Shown here: piece by piece, positions 38,027 to 45,876 of the stretch | Numbering within the stretch: the stretch's first letter is position 1 | Layout of the letters: the number at the start of each line of letters is the position of its first letter | Source: an uncultured Bacteroidales bacterium | Lineage (GTDB): Bacteria > Bacteroidota > Bacteroidia > Bacteroidales > UBA932 | Assembly (NCBI GenBank): GCA_900316795.1 | Contig: ONEF01000003.1 | Span: 1 to 64,000 of the forward strand | Reading direction: 5' to 3' | DNA length: 64,000 bases | The notes under the pieces: generated by a model | Database searches by the model: none | Seen by the model: only the letters and a program-made list of their open reading frames with translations | What the model was told of the DNA's origin: nothing | Position numbers and translations under genes: made by a program

Positions 38027-40963
38027 ATGAACAAGATATTTCTCATAGACGGTCACGCACAGATATTCAGGATGTACTATGCCTTCATGCGGCATCCTCT
38101 TGTCAATTCCAAAGGGATAGATACATCTATCCTTTACGGCTTCACCAAAATGGTGCTGGAACTTATCGGCAAAGAGCATCCTACCCACTTGGCTGTAGCT
38201 TTTGACCTCCATGCAGAAACATTCCGGCATAAAGTTTACAAAGACTACAAGGCCAACCGTCCAGCGGCTCCGGAGCTTGTAGTGGATGCGCTTGAGCCGT
38301 TGAAAGAGATACTCAAAGCTCTCAACATCCCGGCTTTGGGCATGGAAGGATTCGAGGCGGATGATGTCATCGGCTCCATGGCACGGCAGTGGGCATCTGA
38401 TTCTTCGCAGGTCTATATGGTTACTCCTGACAAGGACTACGGCCAGCTTATAGACGACAACATATTCCAGTACAAGTTTCCGAAAGGCTCTGCTACTGAA
38501 GTAGATATAGTGAACAAAGATAAAATCTGCGCATACTATGGAATCAAAGACCCGAAGTCTGTCATAGACATACTCACCATCTGGGGAGACGCTTCGGACA
38601 ATGTGCCCGGGGTCAAGGGGATCGGAGAGGTTGGCGCCAAGAAGCTGATCGGAACCTACGGAAGCATAGACAACCTGCTCAAGCATCTGGATGAACTCCC
38701 GGCCAAGCAGCAGGAGAAGATAAAGGATGCCCGGGATCATCTCGATATGAGCCGTTTCCTTGTAACCATCAAGACTGATATAGAACTCCCTGTAACTCTT
38801 GATAGCATAAAGGTTACCGGGGCAAACCGGACTGAAGTTGACAGCGTTTTCTCCAAGTACGAGTTCACATCGCTGAAGAAAATGATCACTCGGTATTCAG
38901 AGGGGTCTTCAGCGACATCCGGCGCCGGAGGAATAAACCAGGACCCCGCTTCAGTTGACAGGGACTTCCCGGCTGACGATTTTCCGGCTGACGACACTCA
39001 GGCAAGCGATACTCCGGCAAGCGACTTTCCTGCTGAGGAAAGCGGCAATTATTTCAACAGCTATATTCCTGAAAACACAGCTGTTGCAGAGAGGATTGAA
39101 ATACCTTTCGTAAGGATTGTGGACATTGCTGGCCTCAAGACAGAAGCGCTCAGGACCAAAGAAATTGCCATCATGCTACTCAGCGATGGGAAAAAGATCC
39201 TGCTCTCTGCAACGGACAAGGATTCTTCCAGGAAGAAACCGTCCGGTGTGGCATATTGTGGATCTGTAACCCAGGATATCATTGATATTCTGGCAAATAC
39301 ATCTATTGCCAAAACTGGTTTCGCCTTGAAGGAGACAATCAGGGCCATTGCCTCTGAAATGGAACGTATTGAGATTCCGGACGGGTCCGTCAATTCCGGC
39401 GTCTCCCGCGCTGAAGAGTTTGTAGATTCACTCTCAAAGTCTGAGCTGTTTGACGTTGAACTTCTTCACTACCTTCTCAATCCTGAAGTGAGCCATTCGG
39501 CTTCATTTGTCATAAAACAGCAGTTCGGAATTGATGTCTCCCTCTTCAGTTCTCCAAAGGAAGATGAGCCTGCACAGATGGACCTTTTCTCTGAACCTCA
39601 GGAAGAAGACCCGGCAGCCATTGAGGCCTACGCAAAGGAAAGCTTACTATACATATACCTGAAGGATAAGCTTTCAGAAGAACTTTCAAAGATACGGGTC
39701 AACGATAATGTCTCCTCTGAGTTGGGGAAGGCTACAGACCTGTACCGGGGGATTGAGATGCCTCTCATAGGCACTCTTGCCAAAATGGAGCTTTCCGGAG
39801 TGAAGATTGACACCGGCCAGCTCCGGGAATACAGCAAGACTCTCACATTGCAGATGAACGAAATCGAGTCCAAAGCCAAAAGTCTGGCCGGAGACTCCCA
39901 GATCAACCTCTCGTCTCCAAAGCAGGTGGGAACGCTCTTGTTCGAAAAGCTCAAGCTCGGTCCGGACATAAAGAAAAACATAAGGGGCAGTTATCCGACC
40001 GACGAGCAGACGCTCAGGTCAATTTCCGCTTCCCATCCGATAGTTGAAGACATCCTTGAATACAGAAACCTGAAAAAGCTTCTTTCTACATACATAGACG
40101 CCCTGCCTCAACTTATCAGCCGTACTGACGGAAAGATACACACCACTTTCAACCAGGCGCTTACGGCAACAGGAAGGCTTTCTTCCTACAATCCGAACCT
40201 CCAGAACATCCCTATCCGCACAGAACGTGGCAGGGAGATACGGAAAGCCTTTGTCCCATCTTCTGAAGACGGGTTCATTGTAAGCGCTGACTATTCCCAG
40301 ATTGAGCTGAGACTCATGGCACACCTCAGCGGCGACGAGCATCTGATAAATGCTTTCAACAGCGGGCAAGATGTCCATAAGGCTACAGCTGCGAGACTTT
40401 TTGGAGTGGAGCTTGACAGTGTCACCGACGAACAGAGACGCAAGGCAAAGACAGTTAACTTCGGGATAATCTACGGCATTTCCTCCTTTGGTCTGGCCGA
40501 GAGGATGGAAATTGGAGTTCGGGAAGCCAAAGAATTCATAGACAATTATTTCAGAATGTATCCCGGAGTCAATGCCTACATACAAGACACCATTGAACAG
40601 GCCCATAGGAAAGGATTCGTGGAGACTCTTTACGGAAGGAGGCGGTACCTGAAAGACATCAATTCCCGCAACGCCAATGTCCGCAAGTTCAACGAGAGAA
40701 ACGCCGTCAACGCTCCTTTGCAGGGCAGTGCCGCAGACATCATAAAAATCGCGATGATAAACGTGGCCGGAAGGATGGAAAAGGAAAGGCTCGCCAGCAA
40801 GATGATCCTCCAGGTACATGACGAACTGGTGTTCGATGCCGCCCCGGATGAAAAAGACATAGTGATGCAGATTGCCAAGGAAGAGATGGAATCTGTCATA
40901 AATCTCAGGATAAACCTCATAGCAGAATGTGGATATGGCAAAAACTGGCTTGAAGCACATTAA
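38027..40963 (+). CDS. polA: DNA polymerase I, proofreading site degenerate
   Basis: A 978-residue family A polymerase. Residues about 1-290 form the 5'-3' nuclease (LIDGHAQIFRMYYA, GFEADDVIGS, TPDKDYGQLI, DNVPGVKGIGEVGAKKLI). A low-complexity insertion near 306-332 (repeats of FPADD/ASDTPAS) precedes a 3'-5' exonuclease-like domain without the DxE motif (IVDIAGLKTEAL where DTET is expected), so proofreading is probably lost. The polymerase domain has DYSQIELRLMAHLSG (motif A), RRKAKTVNFGIIYGISSFGL (motif B) and QVHDELVF (motif C). Confidence 0.95.
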   Translation: MNKIFLIDGHAQIFRMYYAFMRHPLVNSKGIDTSILYGFTKMVLELIGKEHPTHLAVAFDLHAETFRHKVYKDYKANRPAAPELVVDALEPLKEILKALNIPALGMEGFEADDVIGSMARQWASDSSQVYMVTPDKDYGQLIDDNIFQYKFPKGSATEVDIVNKDKICAYYGIKDPKSVIDILTIWGDASDNVPGVKGIGEVGAKKLIGTYGSIDNLLKHLDELPAKQQEKIKDARDHLDMSRFLVTIKTDIELPVTLDSIKVTGANRTEVDSVFSKYEFTSLKKMITRYSEGSSATSGAGGINQDPASVDRDFPADDFPADDTQASDTPASDFPAEESGNYFNSYIPENTAVAERIEIPFVRIVDIAGLKTEALRTKEIAIMLLSDGKKILLSATDKDSSRKKPSGVAYCGSVTQDIIDILANTSIAKTGFALKETIRAIASEMERIEIPDGSVNSGVSRAEEFVDSLSKSELFDVELLHYLLNPEVSHSASFVIKQQFGIDVSLFSSPKEDEPAQMDLFSEPQEEDPAAIEAYAKESLLYIYLKDKLSEELSKIRVNDNVSSELGKATDLYRGIEMPLIGTLAKMELSGVKIDTGQLREYSKTLTLQMNEIESKAKSLAGDSQINLSSPKQVGTLLFEKLKLGPDIKKNIRGSYPTDEQTLRSISASHPIVEDILEYRNLKKLLSTYIDALPQLISRTDGKIHTTFNQALTATGRLSSYNPNLQNIPIRTERGREIRKAFVPSSEDGFIVSADYSQIELRLMAHLSGDEHLINAFNSGQDVHKATAARLFGVELDSVTDEQRRKAKTVNFGIIYGISSFGLAERMEIGVREAKEFIDNYFRMYPGVNAYIQDTIEQAHRKGFVETLYGRRRYLKDINSRNANVRKFNERNAVNAPLQGSAADIIKIAMINVAGRMEKERLASKMILQVHDELVFDAAPDEKDIVMQIAKEEMESVINLRINLIAECGYGKNWLEAH

Positions 40964-40979
40964 GAACAAGGAGTATGTG

Positions 40980-41648
40980 ATGATGGACGTGGGGCAGATC
41001 ATCACTTACGCCAAGCAGGGAGAAGAGTTGGCTTTCACCATACTCTTCGACAAATACTATATTCCGCTCAAGAACTTCATCAGCCAGAGTTTCAAGACTA
41101 TGAAAAGGGAAATGAGTGAGGAAGTGGATGATATCTGCATGGATACTTTCAACAAAGCGTTCCAGAGAATAGATTCCTATGACTCAAAGTACAAGTTCTC
41201 TACCTGGCTGTACAGGATAGGCCTCAATTCCCTGACAGACTTTCTGAGAAGAAGCCGGAACACCATCGGAGAAACAAGCACCTCCCAGGACACAGGAGAA
41301 ATCCGTAACGTCCAGTCATCAGACACTCCTGAAGACAACCTCATTGAAAGCCAGCAGATAGAATCTATCATGGAATCAATAGACACCCTGCCTGACATCT
41401 ACAAAGACGTGATGCTGCTCTATATAGAAGGCTACGCCTTGGATGACATCGCAGATGAACTTGAGATTTCCCTCTCCAATGCCAAGGTAAGGGTAAAAAG
41501 AGGCAAGGACCTTCTGGCGGAGATGTTGATAGACAGTCCATTGGCACAAAAACGAGCCAAACGCAGCAAAAAAGACGCTCCAGGGAAGACGGCAGCTACA
41601 AAGAAGAATACCGGAAACAAGAAGCCAAAGAAGGGGCAGGACAAATAA
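40980..41648 (+). CDS. ECF-type sigma factor with Lys-rich tail
   Basis: A 222-residue sigma-70 protein. Region 2 is AFTILFDKYYIPLKNFI to YKFSTWLYRIGLNSLTDFLR. Region 4 is DTLPDIYKDVMLLYIEGYAL followed by ADELEISLSNAKVRVKRGK. The last 30 residues are Lys-rich. A Met at 40929 is in frame but lies inside polA, so ATG 40980, 17 nt after the polA stop, is preferred. No anti-sigma gene is adjacent; the polA-sigma-rsmG order reflects a housekeeping location. Confidence 0.9.
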   Translation: MMDVGQIITYAKQGEELAFTILFDKYYIPLKNFISQSFKTMKREMSEEVDDICMDTFNKAFQRIDSYDSKYKFSTWLYRIGLNSLTDFLRRSRNTIGETSTSQDTGEIRNVQSSDTPEDNLIESQQIESIMESIDTLPDIYKDVMLLYIEGYALDDIADELEISLSNAKVRVKRGKDLLAEMLIDSPLAQKRAKRSKKDAPGKTAATKKNTGNKKPKKGQDK

Positions 41649-41671
41649 AACCACCGTACAAGAACACTATT

Positions 41672-42421
41672 ATGCCGCAGACAGATTCTAAGATAATTCT
41701 CAAATACTTTCCTGACCTGGATTCTGAACAGATAGAGCAGATACAAAGGCTCTACCCTCTGTACGCGGACTGGAACAGCAAGATAAATGTCATCAGCCGC
41801 AAGGATATGGACAGTTTCTACCTTCACCACGTACTCCACAGCCTTGCCGTTGCCAAGTTCATCAAGGGTTTTCTTCCGGAACTTGACGCAAAGATGAGAC
41901 GCAATGATTCCGCTCCGGCAGAAACTGCTGAAAAACAAGCCTCGCCCAACTCAAAACAGATGTTCTGCAGCAACCAGATATGCGTGATGGATGTCGGATG
42001 CGGTGGAGGCTTTCCGGGCATTCCTCTTGCAATCTTCTACCCTTCAGCAAGTTTCCTGCTCGTGGATTCCATAGGGAAGAAAGTCAGGGTAGCTCAGGCC
42101 ATCGCTGATGAAATCGGCCTCGGGAATGTAAAAACACTCCACGGCAGAGCTGAAGAAGTGGACCTGAAAGAGCATTTCCAAAAAGACAAGGCGGACCTGA
42201 TTGTATCAAGAGCCGTCACTTCCCTCGGCAACTTTATCCCTTGGGTAAAGGACAGATATACAGAAGGAATCCTCTACCTAAAAGGCGGGAGTCTGGAAGA
42301 AGAAATCGCCGAGGCGCAGAAAAAATGCAGAATAAGACCTTCCCGGATATTCCAGAAAGACATTTCAGAATGGTTCACCGATGAGTATTTCCAGGAAAAG
42401 AAAGTCCTTTTCATAAAATAG
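41672..42421 (+). CDS. rsmG: 16S rRNA m7G527 methyltransferase
   Basis: A 249-residue SAM-dependent methyltransferase. The start region has IQRLYPLYADWNSKINVISR, the SAM motif is VMDVGCGGGFPGIPLAIF, and later come VSRAVTSLGNFIPWVK and YLKGGSLEEEI. A polar insertion of about 25 residues (about 75-100, ending KQMFCSNQI) precedes the SAM motif. It lies 24 nt after the sigma gene. Confidence 0.95.
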   Translation: MPQTDSKIILKYFPDLDSEQIEQIQRLYPLYADWNSKINVISRKDMDSFYLHHVLHSLAVAKFIKGFLPELDAKMRRNDSAPAETAEKQASPNSKQMFCSNQICVMDVGCGGGFPGIPLAIFYPSASFLLVDSIGKKVRVAQAIADEIGLGNVKTLHGRAEEVDLKEHFQKDKADLIVSRAVTSLGNFIPWVKDRYTEGILYLKGGSLEEEIAEAQKKCRIRPSRIFQKDISEWFTDEYFQEKKVLFIK

Positions 42422-42436
42422 CCCGCGTCTATTTTG

Positions 42437-43282
42437 CTAACCGTAGGTTTCTATCAGATACTTCACGAACTGAGGGTCCTGGAAGTTTATGGTTCCGGTA
42501 TCGTGCTGGTTCAAAGAAGCTATCTGCCGCATCTCTTCTTCTGAGAGGGTAAAGTCGAATATATTGAAGTTCTGGGCCATGCGCTCTTTGTGGCTGGATT
42601 TTGGAATTGCCACTATCCCTCTCTGGGTAAGCCATCTGAGAGCAACCTGGGCAGCGCTTTTTCCGTACCTTGCGCCTATCGCTGAGAGAGATTCATTCTT
42701 CACGATGCCGTCCACGCCCTGCCCTCCGAGAGGGCCCCATGCCATCATCTTTGTTCCTGTTTCTGACAGGTGTGGCTGAATGCCGGTCTGCTGTATGAGG
42801 ACATTGCACTGAAGCTGGTTTACCATAGGCTTTATATCCACATAGTGCGCAAAGTCAAAGAAGCGTGCAGCCTGGAAGTTGGAAACTCCTATAGCCCTTA
42901 CCTTGCCGGCCTTGTAAGCCTGCTCCATAGCCCTCCAGGAACCAAACACATCTCCGTATGCCTGGTGGATAAGAAGAAGGTCTATGTAGTCTGTCTTGAG
43001 ACTGCGGAGACTGTCATCTATGCTTCTGGCGGCTTTTTCTTCTCCGGCATTTGCTATCCATACTTTGGTAACCAGGAAGATGTCTTCACGCTTTATGCCG
43101 CTATTGGCTATTGCAGTACCTACTCCTTCCTCGTTCTGGTATGCCTGCGCAGTATCTATGAGTCTATAGCCAACAGAAAGGGCATCACCAACGCAGCGTT
43201 CAGCCTCCTGAGGAGGAACAAGGAATACACCATATCCCAAAAGAGGCATCTCTACACCATTTGACAGTTTAACAGTTTCCAT
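42437..43282 (-). CDS. Aldo/keto reductase
   Basis: A 281-residue NADPH-dependent (beta/alpha)8 enzyme. Catalytic residues are in LIDTAQAYQNEEGVG (Asp, Tyr), LVTKVW (Lys) and LLLIHQAYGD (His). IGVSNFQAARF and the cofactor segment IPKSSHKERMAQN are as in 2,5-diketogluconate reductase-type enzymes. It is convergent with rsmG (15-nt gap). The substrate is not known. Confidence 0.9.
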   Translation of the reverse strand: METVKLSNGVEMPLLGYGVFLVPPQEAERCVGDALSVGYRLIDTAQAYQNEEGVGTAIANSGIKREDIFLVTKVWIANAGEEKAARSIDDSLRSLKTDYIDLLLIHQAYGDVFGSWRAMEQAYKAGKVRAIGVSNFQAARFFDFAHYVDIKPMVNQLQCNVLIQQTGIQPHLSETGTKMMAWGPLGGQGVDGIVKNESLSAIGARYGKSAAQVALRWLTQRGIVAIPKSSHKERMAQNFNIFDFTLSEEEMRQIASLNQHDTGTINFQDPQFVKYLIETYG

Positions 43283-43407
43283 AATTCAAAAGTTGTTGTT
43301 TTAGTTGTTAAATCCGGTAATCTTTTATGCAAATGTCATAAAATCCGGGGATAACTGCTTTTCAAATTCTGCTGAGTTTTTTTCAAAAATGGTTTCAATC
43401 AGTTTTT

Positions 43408-43438
43408 TTTGGTCTTTGGAAAATAAATCTTATATTTG
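43408..43438 (+). promoter_or_regulatory. Promoter of rpmH
   Basis: TTTG (43408-43411) and TATATTTG (43431-43438) with a 19-nt spacer, a full match to the Bacteroidota consensus. Confidence 0.75.
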
Positions 43439-43474
43439 CAGCCCAATTGACGGAAATAATAAAGATTTAAAGAT

Positions 43475-43627
43475 ATGAAACGTACATTCCAGCCTTCCAT
43501 CCGCAAAAGACGCAACAAGCACGGATTCAGAGAGAGAATGAGCACTCCTAACGGAAGAAGAGTTCTCGCTGCACGCCGTCGCAGAGGAAGAAAAAAACTG
43601 ACAGTTTCATCTGAGGACAGATTCTAG
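43475..43627 (+). CDS. rpmH: 50S ribosomal protein L34
   Basis: A 50-residue basic protein, [20 protein letters not shown], continuing with [20 protein letters not shown] and [10 protein letters not shown]. This is the complete L34 signature. Stop TAG at 43625-43627. No rnpA or dnaA gene is next to it, unlike the classic oriC arrangement. Confidence 0.97.
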   Translation: MKRTFQPSIRKRRNKHGFRERMSTPNGRRVLAARRRRGRKKLTVSSEDRF

Positions 43628-43750
43628 TCTGGGTTTCAGAGATGAGATTTGTGCGGCTGGCCTTTTGGTCAGCCGAATTTGTTTTATGGGAGTCCTGTTC
43701 CTGTTCCGGTTTTTTGTATATTTGTAGGCAATCATATTCAGACTGGTATT

Positions 43751-44719
43751 ATGGCTACTCAAGGGTCCAAGAAGACAAAAGACAATAATAACCAAAAGGA
43801 AAAATGGTACAAAAGCTGGTGGCTGAAAAACCTGCTGCTTGCTGTTGCTGCAGCTTTTGTCACCGTGTTGCTTCTGTTCTGGATGCTCAAAGGCATAACC
43901 AGACACGGAAAGTCACTGGAAGTCCCTGATTTCTCCAACATGACAGTGGAGCAGGCCAGGAAGATAGCAAGGGACAACCACATAAGAATAAAAATCACTG
44001 ACTCAGTCTATATACCGCAACTGCATGCCGGGCAGGTAATAAAGCAGACTCCTGCCGCCGGATCCAAAGTGAAGAAAAACCGCAATATCCTCGTTACCAT
44101 CAACTCCATTCTCCCTATGATGGTCAATGCTCCTGATGTAGTGGGATATTCTCTGAGGCAGGCAGAAAGTAATCTCACGGCTGCCAACCTAAGGGTCGGC
44201 AGGCTCAACTATGTTCCTGATATCGCCACCAACAGCGTTATGGGGCAAAGCTATAAAGGAAGGCCTCTGACCCCTGGAACCAAGATACCTGCACAAAGTG
44301 AAATTGACCTCTCCCTTGGTTTGAGTGCAGACAACTGCTGGACCAGAATTCCTAACCTGATTGCTCTGCCGTACCATAGGGTAAAGAGCGAACTTACATA
44401 CAACTCCCTGAACCTCAACAAGATTCTTTTTGACGCTACTGTCAAGACCTACGCAGATACCATAAACTCTGTAGTTTACCGCCAGGATCCGGAACCTACT
44501 GTAGGGAAGTCTGCCAGGATGGGAAGCGGAGTAACTCTATACCTGACTCTGAACAAGGAACTTGCAGAACTGAACAGGAAAAACGTGAAGGCCAAGGACC
44601 AGTTGAGAGACACTCTTAAAATGGTTCTTCCAAAAGACACCCAGGAAGAGGAACTTCCGGACACTCCGGCAGAGCCTGTTGCAGAGGAAACGGCATCAGA
44701 CGACGAACCTGTCCTCTAA
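43751..44719 (+). CDS. PASTA-domain membrane protein
   Basis: A 322-residue protein. A TM helix (LLLAVAAAFVTVLLLFWML, about 26-44) is followed by three PASTA modules: VPDFSNMTVEQARKIARDNH, APDVVGYSLRQAESNLTAAN and IPNLIALPYHRVKSELTYNS. The C-terminal 45 residues are acidic. PASTA modules bind peptidoglycan fragments; in Bacteroidota such proteins lack the kinase domain. Start ATG 43751 is preferred to an upstream in-frame codon at 43649. The rluD-type gene starts 11 nt after the stop, an order conserved in Bacteroidales. Confidence 0.9.
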   Translation: MATQGSKKTKDNNNQKEKWYKSWWLKNLLLAVAAAFVTVLLLFWMLKGITRHGKSLEVPDFSNMTVEQARKIARDNHIRIKITDSVYIPQLHAGQVIKQTPAAGSKVKKNRNILVTINSILPMMVNAPDVVGYSLRQAESNLTAANLRVGRLNYVPDIATNSVMGQSYKGRPLTPGTKIPAQSEIDLSLGLSADNCWTRIPNLIALPYHRVKSELTYNSLNLNKILFDATVKTYADTINSVVYRQDPEPTVGKSARMGSGVTLYLTLNKELAELNRKNVKAKDQLRDTLKMVLPKDTQEEELPDTPAEPVAEETASDDEPVL

Positions 44720-44730
44720 TCTATATCCGG

Positions 44731-45876
44731 ATGGGATCTTCCAAAAAGAAAAACACCGTAAAGAAGCTGGCAGACAAGCTGAGTGCCCTTTCTTCAGAGA
44801 AGGAAGGAGTAGAATCTTTATCCCTCAGCGATGAATATCCCGAGAGCGACGATGGTGGCGAGGAAGATTTCCAGGACGATGAGAATGTAGAGGAACTCTT
44901 TGAACACTACCATTTTACTGTAGATAAGGGCCAGTCCATGATGAGACTGGACAAGTACATCACATCAAGGATGTTTGAGACATCCCGCAGCCGGGTCCAG
45001 ATGGCTATTGAGGCAGGTTACGTTAGGGTTGGCGGAAAAGTTGCCAAGTCAAACTACAAGATCAAGCCGCTGGACGAGATTTCTCTGGTGTTCCCTTACG
45101 AGAAGAGAGCCAGGGACATAGGCCCGGAAAACATTCCGCTGGATATAGTATATGAAGATGATGACGTGCTGGTAATCAACAAGAAGGCCGGTATGGTGGT
45201 TCATCCGGGGCACGGACATTTCTCCGGCACCCTGGTAAACGCTGTGGCCTATCATCTGGGCGGCAAGAACGGAATCCTTGTCCACAGGATAGACAAGGAC
45301 ACATCCGGCATCCTGGTGATTGCCAAGAACGAGGAAGCTCAGATGAAACTCGCCAAGCAGTTTTTTGACCATACTACCAAGAGAAAATATGTGGCCATAG
45401 TGTGGGGCAACGTGGAGCAGGATGAAGGCACGATAGACGGCAACATAACCCGCGACGAGAGTGACCGCATGCGGTTTACAGTAAGCAAGGACCCTAACAA
45501 GGGAAAACACGCGGTAACCCATTTCAGGGTACTGGAAAGGTTCGGTTATGTAACTGTGGTTGAGTGCATTCTTGAGACAGGAAGAACTCACCAGATAAGG
45601 GTCCACATGAAGCACATAGGGCATACTCTTTTCAACGATGAAAGATATGGCGGAAACAAGATTCTCCAGGGAACCATCTATTCCAAGTACAAGCAGTTCA
45701 TAGAGAACTGTTTCAAGATTCTGCCAAGGCAGGGACTCCACGCCAAGACCCTTGGTTTTGTCCACCCTTCCACAGGAAAGCAGATGGACTTTGATTCCCC
45801 TCTTCCGGAGGACATGAAAGCTCTGATTGAAAAGATGAGGGCCTATATCAAATCCCGAAACGATATAGAAGCGTGA
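44731..45876 (+). CDS. rluD: RluD-type ribosomal large-subunit pseudouridine synthase
   Basis: A 381-residue RNA modification enzyme. An acidic N-terminal extension of about 60 residues comes first (SDEYPESDDGGEEDFQDDEN). Then an S4 domain (MRLDKYITSRMFETSRSRVQ), and the catalytic motif HRIDKDTSGILVIAKN with the active-site Asp, followed by ETGRTHQIRVHMKHIGHTLF. It probably modifies 23S rRNA, though RluA-family members share these motifs. Its 3' end overlaps the convergent barrel gene by 29 nt. Confidence 0.9.
   Translation: MGSSKKKNTVKKLADKLSALSSEKEGVESLSLSDEYPESDDGGEEDFQDDENVEELFEHYHFTVDKGQSMMRLDKYITSRMFETSRSRVQMAIEAGYVRVGGKVAKSNYKIKPLDEISLVFPYEKRARDIGPENIPLDIVYEDDDVLVINKKAGMVVHPGHGHFSGTLVNAVAYHLGGKNGILVHRIDKDTSGILVIAKNEEAQMKLAKQFFDHTTKRKYVAIVWGNVEQDEGTIDGNITRDESDRMRFTVSKDPNKGKHAVTHFRVLERFGYVTVVECILETGRTHQIRVHMKHIGHTLFNDERYGGNKILQGTIYSKYKQFIENCFKILPRQGLHAKTLGFVHPSTGKQMDFDSPLPEDMKALIEKMRAYIKSRNDIEA

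Noticed and set aside
43475-43627. Replication origin near rpmH
   Set aside because: No dnaA, rnpA or cluster of DnaA boxes is seen around L34.
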